A DNA stretch of 64,000 nt from an uncultured Desulfovibrio sp. (GTDB lineage: Bacteria > Desulfobacterota > Desulfovibrionia > Desulfovibrionales > Desulfovibrionaceae). The notes under the pieces were generated by a model. The model saw nothing but the letters and a program-made list of their open reading frames with translations. It was not told the origin of the DNA and ran no database searches. Of the stretch, positions 1-6,682 are shown piece after piece. The stretch covers positions 15,070-79,069 of the forward strand of contig NZ_CABSIF010000016.1 of NCBI RefSeq assembly GCF_902477725.1. Direction: 5' to 3'. The position numbers and the translations under genes are program-made. How positions within the stretch are numbered: the stretch's first letter is position 1; every line of letters starts with the position of its first letter.

Positions 1-9
1 GAGGATCAT

Positions 10-285
10 ATGTGCGTAACCCTGATAGGCGGTATGGACCGACTGAAACAAGACTACATGGCGGCGGCGGAGCAGGACGGACATTCCCTGAAGTTCATTA
101 CCCGCAATGAGCGCAATTTTGTGGACAAAATCGGCAACCCTGACGCCATGATCGTGTTCACCAATAAAATTTCGCACGAAGCCAAACGCAAGGCCGTGCA
201 GGTGGCGCGTTCGCGCAACATCCCTCTGCAAATGGTTCATTCGTGCGGCGTATCTTCCCTGCGTGAATGCCTCAAGGGCGCATAG
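10..285 (+). CDS. DUF2325 domain protein
   Basis: A 91-residue protein starts at ATG 10, just after a GAGGAT ribosome binding site at positions 1-6, so the gene is complete at its 5' end. It reads as a DUF2325 protein. This small family has an N-terminal beta strand (VTLIGGMDR), a central DAMIVFTNKISH segment, and a C-terminal VHSCGVSSL motif with a conserved Ser-Cys-Gly. The biochemical role of DUF2325 is not established. It is the last gene of a transcription unit, because a strong terminator follows at 337. In related genomes such genes are often near iron-transport loci, which fits feoB downstream, but the function is open. Confidence 0.75.
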   Translation: MCVTLIGGMDRLKQDYMAAAEQDGHSLKFITRNERNFVDKIGNPDAMIVFTNKISHEAKRKAVQVARSRNIPLQMVHSCGVSSLRECLKGA

Positions 286-336
286 ACTGCTGAAGGAGCG
301 TTCTTCAATGCAGAACTGCCAACCCGGTGACGGGAT

Positions 337-376
337 GGGAGGCCGTTGACCAAGGTCGGCGGCCTCCCGTTTTTTT
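337..376 (+). terminator. Rho-independent terminator after the DUF2325 gene
   Basis: Nine-base perfect arms GGGAGGCCG (337-345) and CGGCCTCCC (360-368) enclose a 14-base loop and are followed by G and a run of seven T. This separates the DUF2325 unit from feoB. Confidence 0.9.
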
Positions 377-645
377 GCAGGTCACTGCTTGGGGCAACAT
401 TTGAGGCGGGGGGAATCTGGCTGGGCGCGGGTGTATTGGGCATGAGCTCAATTGGCTGAGTAAAGTTGCGGAAAATTAGTATCCATCGCTTGACATTTGG
501 GGGGCAGGTAGCTAAATCAATCAGGACTTTGGAATTGAATTTCAATTTTTTGAGCAGCGCCTTTCCTGAGACACTTCGGCAGGATCGAAAACAGGTCGGA
601 AAAGGCAAGCCGTATGACGGCAAGGCTGCTGGCAGGAAGGCTGGT
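377..645. other. feoB upstream region, about 270 bp
   Basis: Together with the preceding terminator this forms a gap of more than 300 bp between the DUF2325 gene and the small ORF before feoB. It is locally AT-rich around 470-560 and holds the palindrome at 533-547. An open frame starting at 466 runs through into the small ORF at 646, but its first 60 codons have no ribosome binding site or recognisable content. No RNA gene is visible. Confidence 0.5.
533..547. promoter_or_regulatory. Candidate Fur-like operator upstream of feoB
   Basis: AATTGAA-T-TTCAATT is a perfect 7-1-7 inverted repeat lying 181 bp before feoB. The 7-1-7 symmetry and the TGAA/TTCA half sites are typical of Fur operators, and Fur control of feo genes is well established in Desulfovibrio. 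The match to the usual consensus is partial, so this is an inference from symmetry and position. Confidence 0.4.
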
Positions 646-732
646 ATGAACAAATTTTTGTTCGCGGTAATGGCTGGGATGTCGCAAGTGCGGCGTCAGT
701 CTGTTTATAGCATGGGGGAGGTGCGTGCATGA
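646..732 (+). CDS. Candidate 28-codon ORF translationally coupled to feoB
   Basis: ATG 646 is preceded by an AGGAAGG ribosome binding site with good spacing. The frame of 28 codons ends at TGA 730-732, which overlaps the feoB start as ATGA (729-732). The peptide begins MNKFLFAVMAGMSQ and ends with a basic and polar tail. It has no cysteine motif and no clear membrane helix. I recognise no family. The ribosome binding site plus the stop-start overlap suggest translation coupled to feoB, either as a leader peptide or as a small Feo accessory protein. It could also be chance. Confidence 0.4.
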   Translation: MNKFLFAVMAGMSQVRRQSVYSMGEVRA

Positions 733-2960
733 GCGCGGTTCGGCAGTTTAATAATCCCGATGATGCCAATTTCAACGCTGATGGAAAGCTGCGGATAGCT
801 CTTGCTGGCAATCCCAACTGCGGCAAGACAACGGTTTTCAACGGCTACACTGGTGCCCGACAGCATGTGGGCAACTATCCCGGTGTTACGGTTGACAGAA
901 AAGAAGGGCACATCACCGTGGGCGGCAAGCAGGTTACCGTGGTTGACCTGCCCGGAACGTACTCGCTGACCGCCTATTCCATGGAAGAGCTGGTGGCGCG
1001 TCGCGAGCTGGCGGCTGGCAATGTGCAGGCCGTTATTGACGTTGTGGACGCCTCGGCCCTTGAGCGCAACATGCTGCTTACCGTGCAGATGCTCGAAATG
1101 GGCATTCCCGTGGTGCTTGGCTGCAACATGATGGACGAAGCCCGCGCCGCAGGCATCCATATAGATATGGAGCGCCTTAGTGAACTGCTGGGCATCCCCG
1201 TGCTGCCCATGGTGGCACGCTCTGGCGAGGGGCTTGATGAAGCCATGGCTGTCGCCATCAGGTTGGCGCAGGAGGGCAAGGCCAATGCCCTGCGTATTTC
1301 TTACGGCAGCGATATTGACCCTGTGCTGTTGGATATGGAAAAGCGTATTGAAGACAGTGGGTTGTTGACAAAAAAATACATGCCCCACTGGATTGCCCTC
1401 AAAATACTTGAAGGCGACAGTGAAATCATGAGCGAGGTTCGCGCCACCAATGCCGCCCTGGCCGAAGAGCTTGAGGGCATGCGCAAAAAGGCTGCCGCTC
1501 ATGTGCGCAGCACGCTCAACGCCAATCTTGAATCCATCATCACAGATTACCGCTACGGCTTTATCCGCAGCCTCCTGCGCGACGGCATCGTGACCCAGGA
1601 TGCCGGCAAGGACAGACTGGCCATTTCCGACAAGCTGGACAAGGTACTCACCAACGCCTTTCTTGGGCCGCTGATCATGATCGGCGTGCTCTACCTGATG
1701 TTTCAGGTAACATTTACTTTGGGCGATTATCCCAAAGGCTGGGTTGAAGACGGCTTTAAATTGCTGGGCGATACCTGCACAAGCCTGCTGCCAGAGGGCT
1801 TTGCCCAGTCGCTTATTGTTGACGGCATCATCGCGGGTGTTGGTGGCGTGGTCAGCTTTGTGCCGCTCATCCTCATCATGTTTGCGCTCATATCCTTTAT
1901 GGAAGACAGCGGCTACATGGCCCGTGTGGCCTACATGATGGACCGCATCTTCCGCTTTTTCGGCCTGCACGGCGCATCGGTCATGCCCTATATTATCGCT
2001 GGCGGTATTGCGGGCGGTTGCGCTATCCCCGGTGTCATGGCGACCCGTACCCTGCGCAGCCCAAAGGAAAAACTGGCAACCCTGCTGACGCTGCCTTACA
2101 TGACCTGCGGCGCAAAGCTGCCTGTGTTCTTGCTGCTGGCCGGGGCATTCTTTCCTGACAGCGCCCCCACCGTCATGTTCCTTATCATGATAACAGGTTG
2201 GGTCATGGCTCTGCTGGTGGCGCGCCTGCTGCGCTCTTCCATCGTCAAGGGCGAGGCCACTCCCTTTGTTATGGAGCTGCCCCCGTACCGCATGCCTACC
2301 CTCATGAGCCTTTTGCTGCACTGCTGGGAACGAGCCTGGATGTACCTCAAAAAGGCCGGTACCGTGCTGGTGGCCATTTCCATCCTGATCTGGGCCGCCA
2401 TGACCTTCCCCGGTCTGCCGGAAGACAAGTCCGCACCCTTTGATGCCCAGATCGCCCAGCTTGAGGAAAAGATCGCGGCTATCCCTGAAGGTGACGAAGC
2501 CCGCGCCCCCATTGAAGAAGAACTCGGCAATGTGCGCAACGAGCTTAAGGAAGAAGCCCTGGCCTTCTCCGTGGCTGGCCGTCTTGGCAAGGCCGTGGAA
2601 CCCGCCACGCGCCCCATGGGCTTTGACTGGCGCACCGATATAGCCCTGCTGGCCGGTGTGGCCGCCAAGGAAGCTGTTGTGGCCACCATGGGCACTGCCT
2701 ACGCCATGGGCGACCAGGATCCCGAAGACGCCGCCCCCTTGGCGGAGCGTCTCAAGGGTGATGAAGCATGGTCAAAGGCCACCGCGCTTTCGTTGATGCT
2801 CTTCGTACTGCTGTATTCCCCCTGCTTTGTGGCCCTGGTGGTCATTCGGCAAGAGGCTGGCAGCTGGGGCTGGGTGGCGTTCAGCATTGTGTTCAACACT
2901 GCTCTGGCCTTTGCTGTAGCCACAGCCGCCTACCAGATAGGACGTACTGTCTGGGGGTAG
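729..2960 (+). CDS. feoB: Ferrous iron transport protein B
   Basis: A 743-residue FeoB, the inner-membrane Fe(II) transporter. The N-terminal G domain has the P-loop GNPNCGKT at residues 27-34, the switch I region with VGNYPGVTVD, the G3 motif DLPGTYSL and the G4-type NMMD. Then come a helical GDI-like region and the two gate repeats in the membrane half, for example GGIAGGCAIPGVMATRTL and the PYMTCGAKLPV segment with its conserved Cys. The length is usual for the family. The start is set by the GGGGGAGG ribosome binding site at about 716. No feoA lies directly upstream in the window. A polar insert of about 50 residues near the C-terminal gate (EEKIAAIPEGDEARAPIEEE) is typical of this group. 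Confidence 0.97.
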   Translation: MSAVRQFNNPDDANFNADGKLRIALAGNPNCGKTTVFNGYTGARQHVGNYPGVTVDRKEGHITVGGKQVTVVDLPGTYSLTAYSMEELVARRELAAGNVQAVIDVVDASALERNMLLTVQMLEMGIPVVLGCNMMDEARAAGIHIDMERLSELLGIPVLPMVARSGEGLDEAMAVAIRLAQEGKANALRISYGSDIDPVLLDMEKRIEDSGLLTKKYMPHWIALKILEGDSEIMSEVRATNAALAEELEGMRKKAAAHVRSTLNANLESIITDYRYGFIRSLLRDGIVTQDAGKDRLAISDKLDKVLTNAFLGPLIMIGVLYLMFQVTFTLGDYPKGWVEDGFKLLGDTCTSLLPEGFAQSLIVDGIIAGVGGVVSFVPLILIMFALISFMEDSGYMARVAYMMDRIFRFFGLHGASVMPYIIAGGIAGGCAIPGVMATRTLRSPKEKLATLLTLPYMTCGAKLPVFLLLAGAFFPDSAPTVMFLIMITGWVMALLVARLLRSSIVKGEATPFVMELPPYRMPTLMSLLLHCWERAWMYLKKAGTVLVAISILIWAAMTFPGLPEDKSAPFDAQIAQLEEKIAAIPEGDEARAPIEEELGNVRNELKEEALAFSVAGRLGKAVEPATRPMGFDWRTDIALLAGVAAKEAVVATMGTAYAMGDQDPEDAAPLAERLKGDEAWSKATALSLMLFVLLYSPCFVALVVIRQEAGSWGWVAFSIVFNTALAFAVATAAYQIGRTVWG

Positions 2961-2992
2961 CACTACTGTTTGATTTCTGATTCCCCTCCTTG

Positions 2993-3037
2993 ATGCCTGT
3001 GCCGCCTGCCTTGACAAAGGTCTGGCGGCACAGGCAT
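2993..3037. terminator. Strong hairpin downstream of feoB
   Basis: Fourteen-base perfect arms ATGCCTGTGCCGCC (2993-3006) and GGCGGCACAGGCAT (3024-3037) with a 17-base loop. There is no T run, so it may be an RNA 3' end stabiliser or a weak terminator rather than a classical terminator. Confidence 0.55.
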
Positions 3038-3082
3038 TATCTGCTGGCGCACATTTGCAGGCCTTTACCGAGGGGTTCAGCA

Positions 3083-3571
3083 ATGCTCAACCGGCTTTTT
3101 GCAAGTATAATCCTTATGGTTCTGGCTGTGTCTCCCGCTGCTGCGGCTACAACGTGGGATGCGTATGTGGTAAGAGTGGAAGACGGCAATACCATTTCAG
3201 TCAGCACCAAGAAAGACAGTGAAGAACCAGAGAAAGTACTGGTTTTTTACGGCATTGAAGCTCCCAGTCTCAGGCAGCCTTACGGGCCTCAGGCGCTGGC
3301 CTATTTGCAGCGCATGATGCCCACGGGGGCCAAAGTGGAAGTTGAAGACGTGGGGCAGCTCGAAGCTGGCCCCATTACCGCGCTTGTGCAGGTGAGCGGT
3401 GATTCCGTCAACTACAAGCTGGTGATGGAAGGTCTGGCCTGGGTGGACAGGCAGAAGTGCAGGGCTATTTTTTGCCGTCGCTGGCTTATTCAGGAGCATC
3501 AGGCGGTATTGGACAGGCGTGGCATTTGGGGGCTGAACATTGGCACCCCCCCCTGGCAATGGACCCGCTGA
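3083..3571 (+). CDS. Secreted thermonuclease-fold (SNase-like) protein, catalytic residues apparently lost
   Basis: ATG 3083 follows a GAGGGG ribosome binding site and opens a 162-residue protein with a signal peptide (MLNRLFASIILMVLAVSPAAA), so export to the periplasm is predicted. The body resembles the staphylococcal nuclease fold: VEDGNTISV matches the DGDT segment, YGPQALAYLQRMM matches the following helix, and VNYKLVMEGLAWV matches the C-terminal part. The usual catalytic Arg-Glu-Arg do not align: the RLLLVDTPE stretch is replaced by VLVFYGIEAPS and YGRGLA by AGPITA. A catalytically inactive binding protein is therefore likely. A longer frame from 2990 lacks a ribosome binding site. Confidence 0.7.
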   Translation: MLNRLFASIILMVLAVSPAAAATTWDAYVVRVEDGNTISVSTKKDSEEPEKVLVFYGIEAPSLRQPYGPQALAYLQRMMPTGAKVEVEDVGQLEAGPITALVQVSGDSVNYKLVMEGLAWVDRQKCRAIFCRRWLIQEHQAVLDRRGIWGLNIGTPPWQWTR

Positions 3572-3602
3572 CACGCCGCCGTAACCCATAAAAGGAGCGC
3601 GT

Positions 3603-4025
3603 ATGGAAGTTACAGGTTCCGAAGAACTGCGTAAATTTCTTGATTCCTGGCAGGATGACCCTCTTAACATCAAGAAATCATTTACGGAATACATGAATTT
3701 TCTGGCCGCGCACAGCAATATTTCCTTTACCTTCAAGGCCCGGCCCGGCGTAAGTTATTCCCTGCGGGCGCGCCACAGCGTACAGACCGAACGTGTACTC
3801 TTTGTGCTGCTGGATGTGGTGGATGATGAACCGGCAAGCCGCTGGCTTTCCATTTGTTTTTATGACGAAATGGTCTCTGACCCCGGCGAAAAGGGCGACT
3901 TTGTGCCCGGCGGCCTCATGGGCGAAGACGCCCGTTGCTTTAACCTCGAGGACGACGATGCCGTCATGCGCGACTATATCAAGGCGCGTTTGGCCGAAGC
4001 CGCCCACAAAGCTGCAAAAGAGTAA
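3603..4025 (+). CDS. Conserved hypothetical protein
   Basis: A 140-residue acidic cytoplasmic protein starting at ATG 3603 after AAAGGAGCGCGT. I do not recognise the family. It has alternating strand-like segments (ISFTFKARPGVSYSLRARH, RVLFVLLDVVDD, SRWLSICFYDEMV), an acidic stretch FNLEDDDAV, and a charged helical C terminus, with no signal peptide or membrane segment. It lies 2 nt before the exonuclease gene, so the two are probably co-translated and may be functionally linked. Confidence 0.7.
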   Translation: MEVTGSEELRKFLDSWQDDPLNIKKSFTEYMNFLAAHSNISFTFKARPGVSYSLRARHSVQTERVLFVLLDVVDDEPASRWLSICFYDEMVSDPGEKGDFVPGGLMGEDARCFNLEDDDAVMRDYIKARLAEAAHKAAKE

Positions 4026-4027
4026 GT

Positions 4028-4558
4028 GTGGTTTCTACAGATTTGAGCCGTAGTGTAGCTATTGATTTTGAAACTTCCGGCTACTCGGCCCACAGCGCTT
4101 GCGCCGTGGGCCTTGCTCGTATTGAGCAGGGCAGCGTGACCGATATTTTTTACAGCCTCATCAGGCCGCCGTCATCTCGCGTGATGTTTACCGAGATCCA
4201 CGGTTTGACCTGGCCCATGCTGAAGGATGCGCCCACTTTTGCCGAACTGTGGCCGCAAATAGATGCCTTTCTTGAAGGGGCGGGCAGCCTGCTTGCGCAC
4301 AATGCCTCCTTTGACAAGCGTGTGCTTGCCGCAAGCTGCCATGCAGTGGGAGTGCAGGAACCCCGTGCGCCTTTTTTGTGTACGCTCAAAGGCTCCCGCC
4401 GCAGTTTGCCGCTTGCCTCCAAAAAGCTCAGCAGCGTGAGTGCCTACTTTGGCATAGCGCTGAACCACCACCATGCAGGGTCGGATGCGGAAGCCTGCGC
4501 CCGCATCTATTTGCAGTTGCACGCTCTGGGCGTTACCGATGCCCAGATGAAACTGTAA
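4028..4558 (+). CDS. DEDDh-type 3'-5' exonuclease (DnaQ-like)
   Basis: A 176-residue protein starting at GTG 4028. All five DEDDh metal and catalytic residues are present: D13 and E15 in AIDFETSG, D96 in HNASFDKR, and H149 and D153 in HHHAGSDAEA. This is the fold of DNA polymerase III epsilon and of stand-alone RNA/DNA 3' exonucleases. No polymerase-binding tail or BRCT domain follows, so it is probably a small proofreading or repair exonuclease rather than the main epsilon chain. It is coupled to the hypothetical gene upstream and closed by a terminator at 4590. Confidence 0.9.
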   Translation: MVSTDLSRSVAIDFETSGYSAHSACAVGLARIEQGSVTDIFYSLIRPPSSRVMFTEIHGLTWPMLKDAPTFAELWPQIDAFLEGAGSLLAHNASFDKRVLAASCHAVGVQEPRAPFLCTLKGSRRSLPLASKKLSSVSAYFGIALNHHHAGSDAEACARIYLQLHALGVTDAQMKL

Positions 4559-4589
4559 GCCGCAGTTCGTCCATTCCTGCCAGATTGAC

Positions 4590-4624
4590 CCCGCCCGGAT
4601 TTTCGGGCGGGTTTTTTGTTTTTT
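4590..4624 (+). terminator. Rho-independent terminator after the exonuclease gene
   Basis: CCCGCCCG (4590-4597), a six-base loop, and CGGGCGGG (4604-4611) are followed by TTTTTTGTTTTTT. This isolates the flagellar operon that starts downstream. Confidence 0.93.
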
Positions 4625-4728
4625 GCGCTTGCGTTCTGGCCTGACGGAACTCCCTGCGTCTGTCAAAATACCGACCTCTGCCCGTTCTTTGTTTTTTAAC
4701 ATATCTTAATTACATGCTTTTTATGTTG

Positions 4729-4744
4729 TGGAACGCTTGTTGCT
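4729..4744 (+). promoter_or_regulatory. Sigma54-type promoter for the flagellar operon (flgB)
   Basis: TGGAAC-GCTTG-TTGCT matches the -24/-12 consensus TGGCAC-N5-TTGCW at all but one base, with the invariant GG and GC pairs correctly spaced. It lies 45 bp before the flgB ATG. Sigma54 control of rod and hook genes is common in flagellar hierarchies. Confidence 0.8.
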
Positions 4745-4789
4745 AAAGGCTTGGCAAGCAGATTTCCGTGAACCACGGGGGTACGTAGT

Positions 4790-5203
4790 ATGAAATCAAT
4801 GTTCAATATGCAGATAGGCCTTGTGGGCAAGGTCATGGATATGCAGTTGCAGCGGCAGAACGTCATTTCGGGCAATATCGCCAACGTGGAGACGCCCAAC
4901 TACAAGCCGCGCGAGCTGTCTTTTGAAAAAGAACTGCAATCGGCCCTCGGGCTTGATTCCAGCGGGGAGATGACCCGCACGGAATCTTCTCATATGCCCA
5001 CGGCTTTCAGGCCTGATTCTTTTGGACCGGAATGGGATATGGCGGTCAAACCGCGTGTTGTTCACGGCGAAGACCGCGTGAATATTGATAAAGAAATGGC
5101 CAAGCATGCCAAGAACCAGTTGCAGTACACAGCGCTTACCCAGGTGATGAGCAAGTCTTTTGAAGGACTGAACAACATCATTCAGGATGGCAAGCAGTCC
5201 TGA
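4790..5203 (+). CDS. flgB: Flagellar basal body rod protein FlgB
   Basis: A 137-residue proximal rod protein, the usual length. It shows the N-terminal flagellar rod motif around residues 20-45 (QRQNVISGNIANVETPNYKPRE), with the hallmark ANVETPNYK, and a C-terminal helix (YTALTQVMSKSFEGLNNII) that packs in the rod. It is first in the operon flgB-flgC-fliE and sits just behind the sigma54-type promoter. It is exported through the flagellar type III apparatus without a cleaved signal. Confidence 0.96.
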   Translation: MKSMFNMQIGLVGKVMDMQLQRQNVISGNIANVETPNYKPRELSFEKELQSALGLDSSGEMTRTESSHMPTAFRPDSFGPEWDMAVKPRVVHGEDRVNIDKEMAKHAKNQLQYTALTQVMSKSFEGLNNIIQDGKQS

Positions 5204-5275
5204 TTTTTGCCCGCCGCCGCGCCGCTTCCATACGCGGCATAAGATCCCCGGCAGCGGACAGTGTAGGAGGAAGCC

Positions 5276-5713
5276 ATGGACTTCATGACGGCATTTGATA
5301 TCAGCGCGTCCGGCCTTGCAGCCGACCGCACCCGCATCAACACCATTTCGATGAACCTTGCCAACGCCAAGACAACGCGCACGCCCCAGGGTGGGCCGTA
5401 CCGTCGGCGTAGCGTGGTGCAGCAAACGGCTGATGTGGATGATCCTTTTTCCATCCACATGCGTTCGGCCCTCGACAGGGCGGTGCAGGGCGTGCGTGTT
5501 TCTGCCGTGACCATGGACAATCGGCCCTTCAAGCGGGTGTACGAGCCAGGCAACCCTGACGCCAATGCGGAAGGCTACGTCATGTACCCCGATATCAACG
5601 TGGTTGAGGAAATGGCCAACCTCATGACTGCCCAGCGCAACTACGAGGCCAACGTCACCACCGTGGATGCCGTCAAGGGCATGTTCATCAAGGCTTTGGA
5701 TATTGGCCGCTAG
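5276..5713 (+). CDS. flgC: Flagellar basal body rod protein FlgC
   Basis: A 145-residue FlgC. The N terminus has FDISASGLAADRTRINTISMNLANAKTTRT, the flagellar rod motif with LANA, and the C terminus has the typical VEEMANLMTAQRNYEANV segment that ends every rod/hook family member. The start follows TAGGAGGAAGCC. The stop codon TAG (5711-5713) forms the left end of a 150-bp palindromic element, so insertion occurred exactly at, or created, the 3' end of the gene without truncating the protein. Confidence 0.96.
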   Translation: MDFMTAFDISASGLAADRTRINTISMNLANAKTTRTPQGGPYRRRSVVQQTADVDDPFSIHMRSALDRAVQGVRVSAVTMDNRPFKRVYEPGNPDANAEGYVMYPDINVVEEMANLMTAQRNYEANVTTVDAVKGMFIKALDIGR

Positions 5714-5862
5714 GGTCTGTTACTAAATAATTCTTTTGGCCGATTACTGCGTCATACAGCATTTTTTACTCCAGTCATGGACAGAAAGAGTCCACTCCTG
5801 TCGTAAAAAACACTGTTTTCCTTGTCCTCGGCGCAAAATCTTTTATTTAGAAGCATCCCCTA
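5711..5862. mobile_element. MITE-like palindromic element between flgC and fliE
   Basis: About 150 bp reading TAGGGTCTGTTACTAAATAA at the left end and, on the other strand from the right end, TAGGGGATGCTTCTAAATAA. The imperfect symmetry continues inward (TTTTG/CGCCGA, ACAG, TTTTTTAC with GTAAAAAA) to a GGAC-AGAAAGA-GTCC centre near 5785. It has no coding capacity and is AT-rich beside GC-rich genes. Terminal inverted repeats, small size and full-length hairpin potential fit a non-autonomous transposon (MITE). No flanking target duplication can be proven here. It could also act as an RNA hairpin that lowers fliE read-through. Confidence 0.65.
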
Positions 5863-5917
5863 AGCCATGACCACGATGACAGCATAAAAAAGATTTTTCT
5901 GGAGCGCGGAGGTTGTT

Positions 5918-6364
5918 ATGAGCATTCAGGCAGTTGGCATGCGGGCGTACAGCGAAGCAGTGCAGAATTTCAGCAAGGTGCAGAGCGGCCTGCAGCAGGG
6001 CGGCTCCATCGGCGGCCAGACCCAGTTTGCCAAAACTCTTGACCAGAGCCTTTTGCGCGACAGCGTTGACCGTGGCGAAAATTTTGGCGCCCAAGCGGAT
6101 TTTATCAAATATCCCACACAGGCGCACACGCCGGTGACGCCGCAGAACAGCTTTTCCGGCACCATCAAAAGTTCGCTCAACAAGGTTAACGAACTGGACA
6201 GCGCCAAAAATGCGGCTATCGAAGACTTCGCCGCAGGCCGCACCCAGAATGTGCACGAACTTATGATCACCATGCAGAAATCCAGCATGGCCATGAAGCT
6301 GACCTCTGCCGTGCGCGGCAAGGTGCTTGAGGCGTACAAGGAAATTTCCCGCATGCAGTTCTAA
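5918..6364 (+). CDS. fliE: Flagellar hook-basal body complex protein FliE
   Basis: A 148-residue protein whose last 90 residues are a clear FliE: FSGTIKSSLNKVNELDSAKNAAIEDFAAG followed by VHELMITMQKSSMAMKLTSAVRGKVLEAYKEISRMQF, ending in the family hallmark. FliE joins the MS ring to the rod. The N-terminal 55 residues (Gln- and Gly-rich) are longer than in enteric FliE, which has about 104 residues. The start has a strong ribosome binding site, GCGGAGGTTGTT. Confidence 0.95.
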   Translation: MSIQAVGMRAYSEAVQNFSKVQSGLQQGGSIGGQTQFAKTLDQSLLRDSVDRGENFGAQADFIKYPTQAHTPVTPQNSFSGTIKSSLNKVNELDSAKNAAIEDFAAGRTQNVHELMITMQKSSMAMKLTSAVRGKVLEAYKEISRMQF

Positions 6365-6483
6365 GGCATCTGCATGATCATATGTTCGCCGCCGGGGCGC
6401 AGAGTGTTTATTTACATTGTGATGCGTCCGGGCAGGTGCATTTTACAAATTCCAGATTTTTATTTCCGCGCGTGATACTCCTG

Positions 6484-6530
6484 AACGCCGAATCCCCCAC
6501 TGGCTGTGCCTTGGGGGATTCGGCGTTTCT
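6484..6530 (+). terminator. Terminator-like hairpin between fliE and fliF
   Basis: Sixteen-base perfect arms AACGCCGAATCCCCCA (6484-6499) and TGGGGGATTCGGCGTT (6512-6527) are followed by T and a mixed tail. It ends the flgB-flgC-fliE unit, which fits the new promoter just downstream. Confidence 0.75.
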
Positions 6531-6603
6531 GGCGCTGCGTCACAAATTTGAATGAACCAGGGGGGTGTTTTAAAAAACTATATAATTACAGTATGTTGTA
6601 ATA

Positions 6604-6619
6604 TGGCATGGCAATTGCT
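6604..6619 (+). promoter_or_regulatory. Sigma54-type promoter for fliF
   Basis: TGGCAT-GGCAA-TTGCT deviates from TGGCAC-N5-TTGCW at one base. It sits 64 bp before the fliF ATG at 6683. Because it overlaps an in-frame ATG at 6608, that upstream ATG cannot be the translation start. Confidence 0.8.
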
Positions 6620-6682
6620 TTGGCAGGGCATATGCCCGGCCAAAGTGCCGGAATTACGCCACGTCTTCGCAGGAGCAACCAT

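Noticed and set aside
705..2321. 538-codon frame antisense to feoB
   Set aside because: His/Gln-rich shadow of the feoB codons with no start signal.
6608..6682. Earlier in-frame ATG for fliF
   Set aside because: It overlaps the sigma54-type promoter and has no ribosome binding site, while ATG 6683 follows AGGAG.
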